The notes below the pieces were generated by a model. That model made no database searches and was not told where the DNA came from. It saw nothing but the letters and a program-made list of their open reading frames with translations. A program made the position numbers and the translations under genes. A stretch of DNA of 64,000 nucleotides from Dyadobacter psychrotolerans (lineage in GTDB: Bacteria; Bacteroidota; Bacteroidia; Cytophagales; Spirosomataceae): positions 248,001 to 312,000 of the forward strand of contig NZ_SMFL01000007.1 in assembly GCF_004349265.1 (NCBI RefSeq). Direction: 5' to 3'. Of the stretch, positions 62,908 through 64,000 are shown piece after piece. Numbering within the stretch: the stretch's first letter is position 1; each line of letters begins with the position of its first letter.

Positions 62908-64000
62908 ATGAAAACAATATCAAATAAAACAGGTTTGCTTGCAATGATGTTTGCTGCATTGTTTGTTACAGGCTGCTCAGATTTTTTGGATGAATCAGAT
63001 CCCAGCAATTTTACGGTTGAAAATTATTTTACAAAACCCGAGCATGCCAGAAGTTCGGTGAATGCTATTTATGCTGCGTTAAGAGATCCTATGACAAGCG
63101 GCTTCGGCGGTGGAACCTGGATGATGACGGAGTTTGCCACGGGTCTTGCCGCAACAGATTTAGGTCAGGCTGTAAACAGTTATTTTGTGAAGGATTTAAA
63201 AAACACTTCGGATAATGGTTACGGACAAGCCTATTGGCAGGCTTACTACAAGGGAATTGCCAACGCCAATATTTCAATTGCCAAAATTCCAACCATTACC
63301 ATGGATGCTGCGGAAGCAAAGAGGCTGATGGGTGAAGCATATTTTCTAAGGGCATTTTATTATTTCAATCTTGTAAGGATGTTTGGAAGCATTCCGCTGA
63401 TAACCGATGTGGTGAACCTGCAATCAGAACAATTAAGACCTGCACAGGCTACTCCTGATGAGATTTATAAACTCATTGTTGCTGATTTGCAAACCGCGGA
63501 AGCTTCCGGCCTTGCCTGGACTGACGCAACCGGTAAGGTAAGTTTAGGTGCAGTGAAATCTTTGATGGCCCGAGTTTACCTTACCATGGCTGGATACCCT
63601 TTACTAAAAGGCGCTGAATACTATACCCTCGCAGCCAAAAAAGCGGAAGAAGTTATTGATTCAAAGCAGTTTAAGCTGTTTTCTTCTTACAATGATTTTC
63701 ATGATCCAAATAAGAAAAACATTGAGGAGAATATATTTATGATTCAGTATAAAACGCAGATCATTCCTTCTCAGTGGCAGGTAGCCATCATTCCATATAA
63801 CAAGAACATTTCTCAATATTCTGATGAAACCGGCGGAATTTATGCCACCGCCGATTTCGCGAGATCTTTTGAAACGGCAGATTTACGCGGAAAGGAAAAA
63901 CAGTTTTTTTATACAAAATACACTTTGGAATCCGACCGGACTAAGGAAATTGATTTGGGAGGTTATTTTATATGGAAACACTTTGATGTTACCGCCCAAA
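62908..64000 (+). CDS. SusD/RagB-like surface lipoprotein, copy 3 (3' end outside the window)
   Basis: The frame from ATG 62908 stays open to the window end (364 full codons). It opens with a signal peptide and lipobox (FVTGCSDFLDESDP, cysteine near residue 23). The SusD-type helices include AKRLMGEAYFLRAFYYFNL and KVSLGAVKSLMARVYLTMAG. The C-terminal third, with the expected LWPIP and NPGY-type ending, lies beyond 64000. It pairs with the SusC immediately upstream. Confidence 0.93.
   Translation, partial: MKTISNKTGLLAMMFAALFVTGCSDFLDESDPSNFTVENYFTKPEHARSSVNAIYAALRDPMTSGFGGGTWMMTEFATGLAATDLGQAVNSYFVKDLKNTSDNGYGQAYWQAYYKGIANANISIAKIPTITMDAAEAKRLMGEAYFLRAFYYFNLVRMFGSIPLITDVVNLQSEQLRPAQATPDEIYKLIVADLQTAEASGLAWTDATGKVSLGAVKSLMARVYLTMAGYPLLKGAEYYTLAAKKAEEVIDSKQFKLFSSYNDFHDPNKKNIEENIFMIQYKTQIIPSQWQVAIIPYNKNISQYSDETGGIYATADFARSFETADLRGKEKQFFYTKYTLESDRTKEIDLGGYFIWKHFDVTAQ

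Overview
The window looks like a chromosomal segment of a Bacteroidota bacterium of the order Cytophagales, most like Dyadobacter or a close relative. This is judged from gene content: SusC/SusD pairs, FecI/FecR regulators with STN-bearing SusC proteins, a PafA-type phosphatase and a Bacteroidota-type TamB. The promoters fit too: several read TAnnTTTG, which is the -7 element of this phylum, and Shine-Dalgarno sequences are scarce. The genus is an inference and could not be tested here. No rRNA, tRNA, CRISPR array or insertion sequence was seen.

Bases 1-31,000 are ordinary chromosome with genes on both strands. They hold a membrane-lipid group on the minus strand (CPBP protease, DUF2007 protein, cdsA), then dusB with an overlapping biotin-carrier gene, and pyrH-frr. 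A small RelE/ParE-like toxin-antitoxin pair follows, then a ugd-uxs operon making UDP-xylose and an acyl-CoA dehydrogenase. Next come a stomatin/NfeD pair, two tandem PafA-like phosphatases, an M16 peptidase, a small lipoprotein, a thioesterase, a 1,527-residue TamB-like protein, tsaD, a DUF1398 protein, an AraC regulator, a ModF-like double ATPase, a DJ-1/PfpI protein and clpB.

Bases 31,000-64,000 are entirely plus strand and form one large accessory nutrient-uptake locus. Hairpins divide it into probable transcription units: (i) sigma factor, FecR, STN-SusC, SusD and two paralogous secreted proteins of about 800 residues with no recognised family (31,077-43,251); (ii) a second SusC/SusD, two FAD-dependent oxidoreductases and an SGNH hydrolase between them (43,487-52,607); (iii) an MFS transporter, a Tat-exported gluconate-dehydrogenase-like small subunit, a GMC oxidoreductase and a frameshifted Rpn-family gene (52,715-57,478); (iv) a second sigma factor, FecR, STN-SusC and a SusD cut by the window end (57,657-64,000).

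The likely logic of the locus is that ligand binding at an STN-bearing SusC is relayed through FecR to release a dedicated sigma factor. SusC/SusD pairs bring an oligomeric substrate across the outer membrane. Periplasmic or surface FAD and GMC enzymes oxidise it, the SGNH enzyme probably removes an ester, and the MFS protein carries the product inward. No recognisable glycoside hydrolase or polysaccharide lyase lies in the locus, so the two novel ~800-residue proteins are the best candidates for an unassigned binding or catalytic role. The most striking single gene is the SGNH hydrolase at 50,136-50,858. Its catalytic blocks occur in circularly permuted order, with the nucleophile-serine block at the C-terminus instead of the N-terminus.
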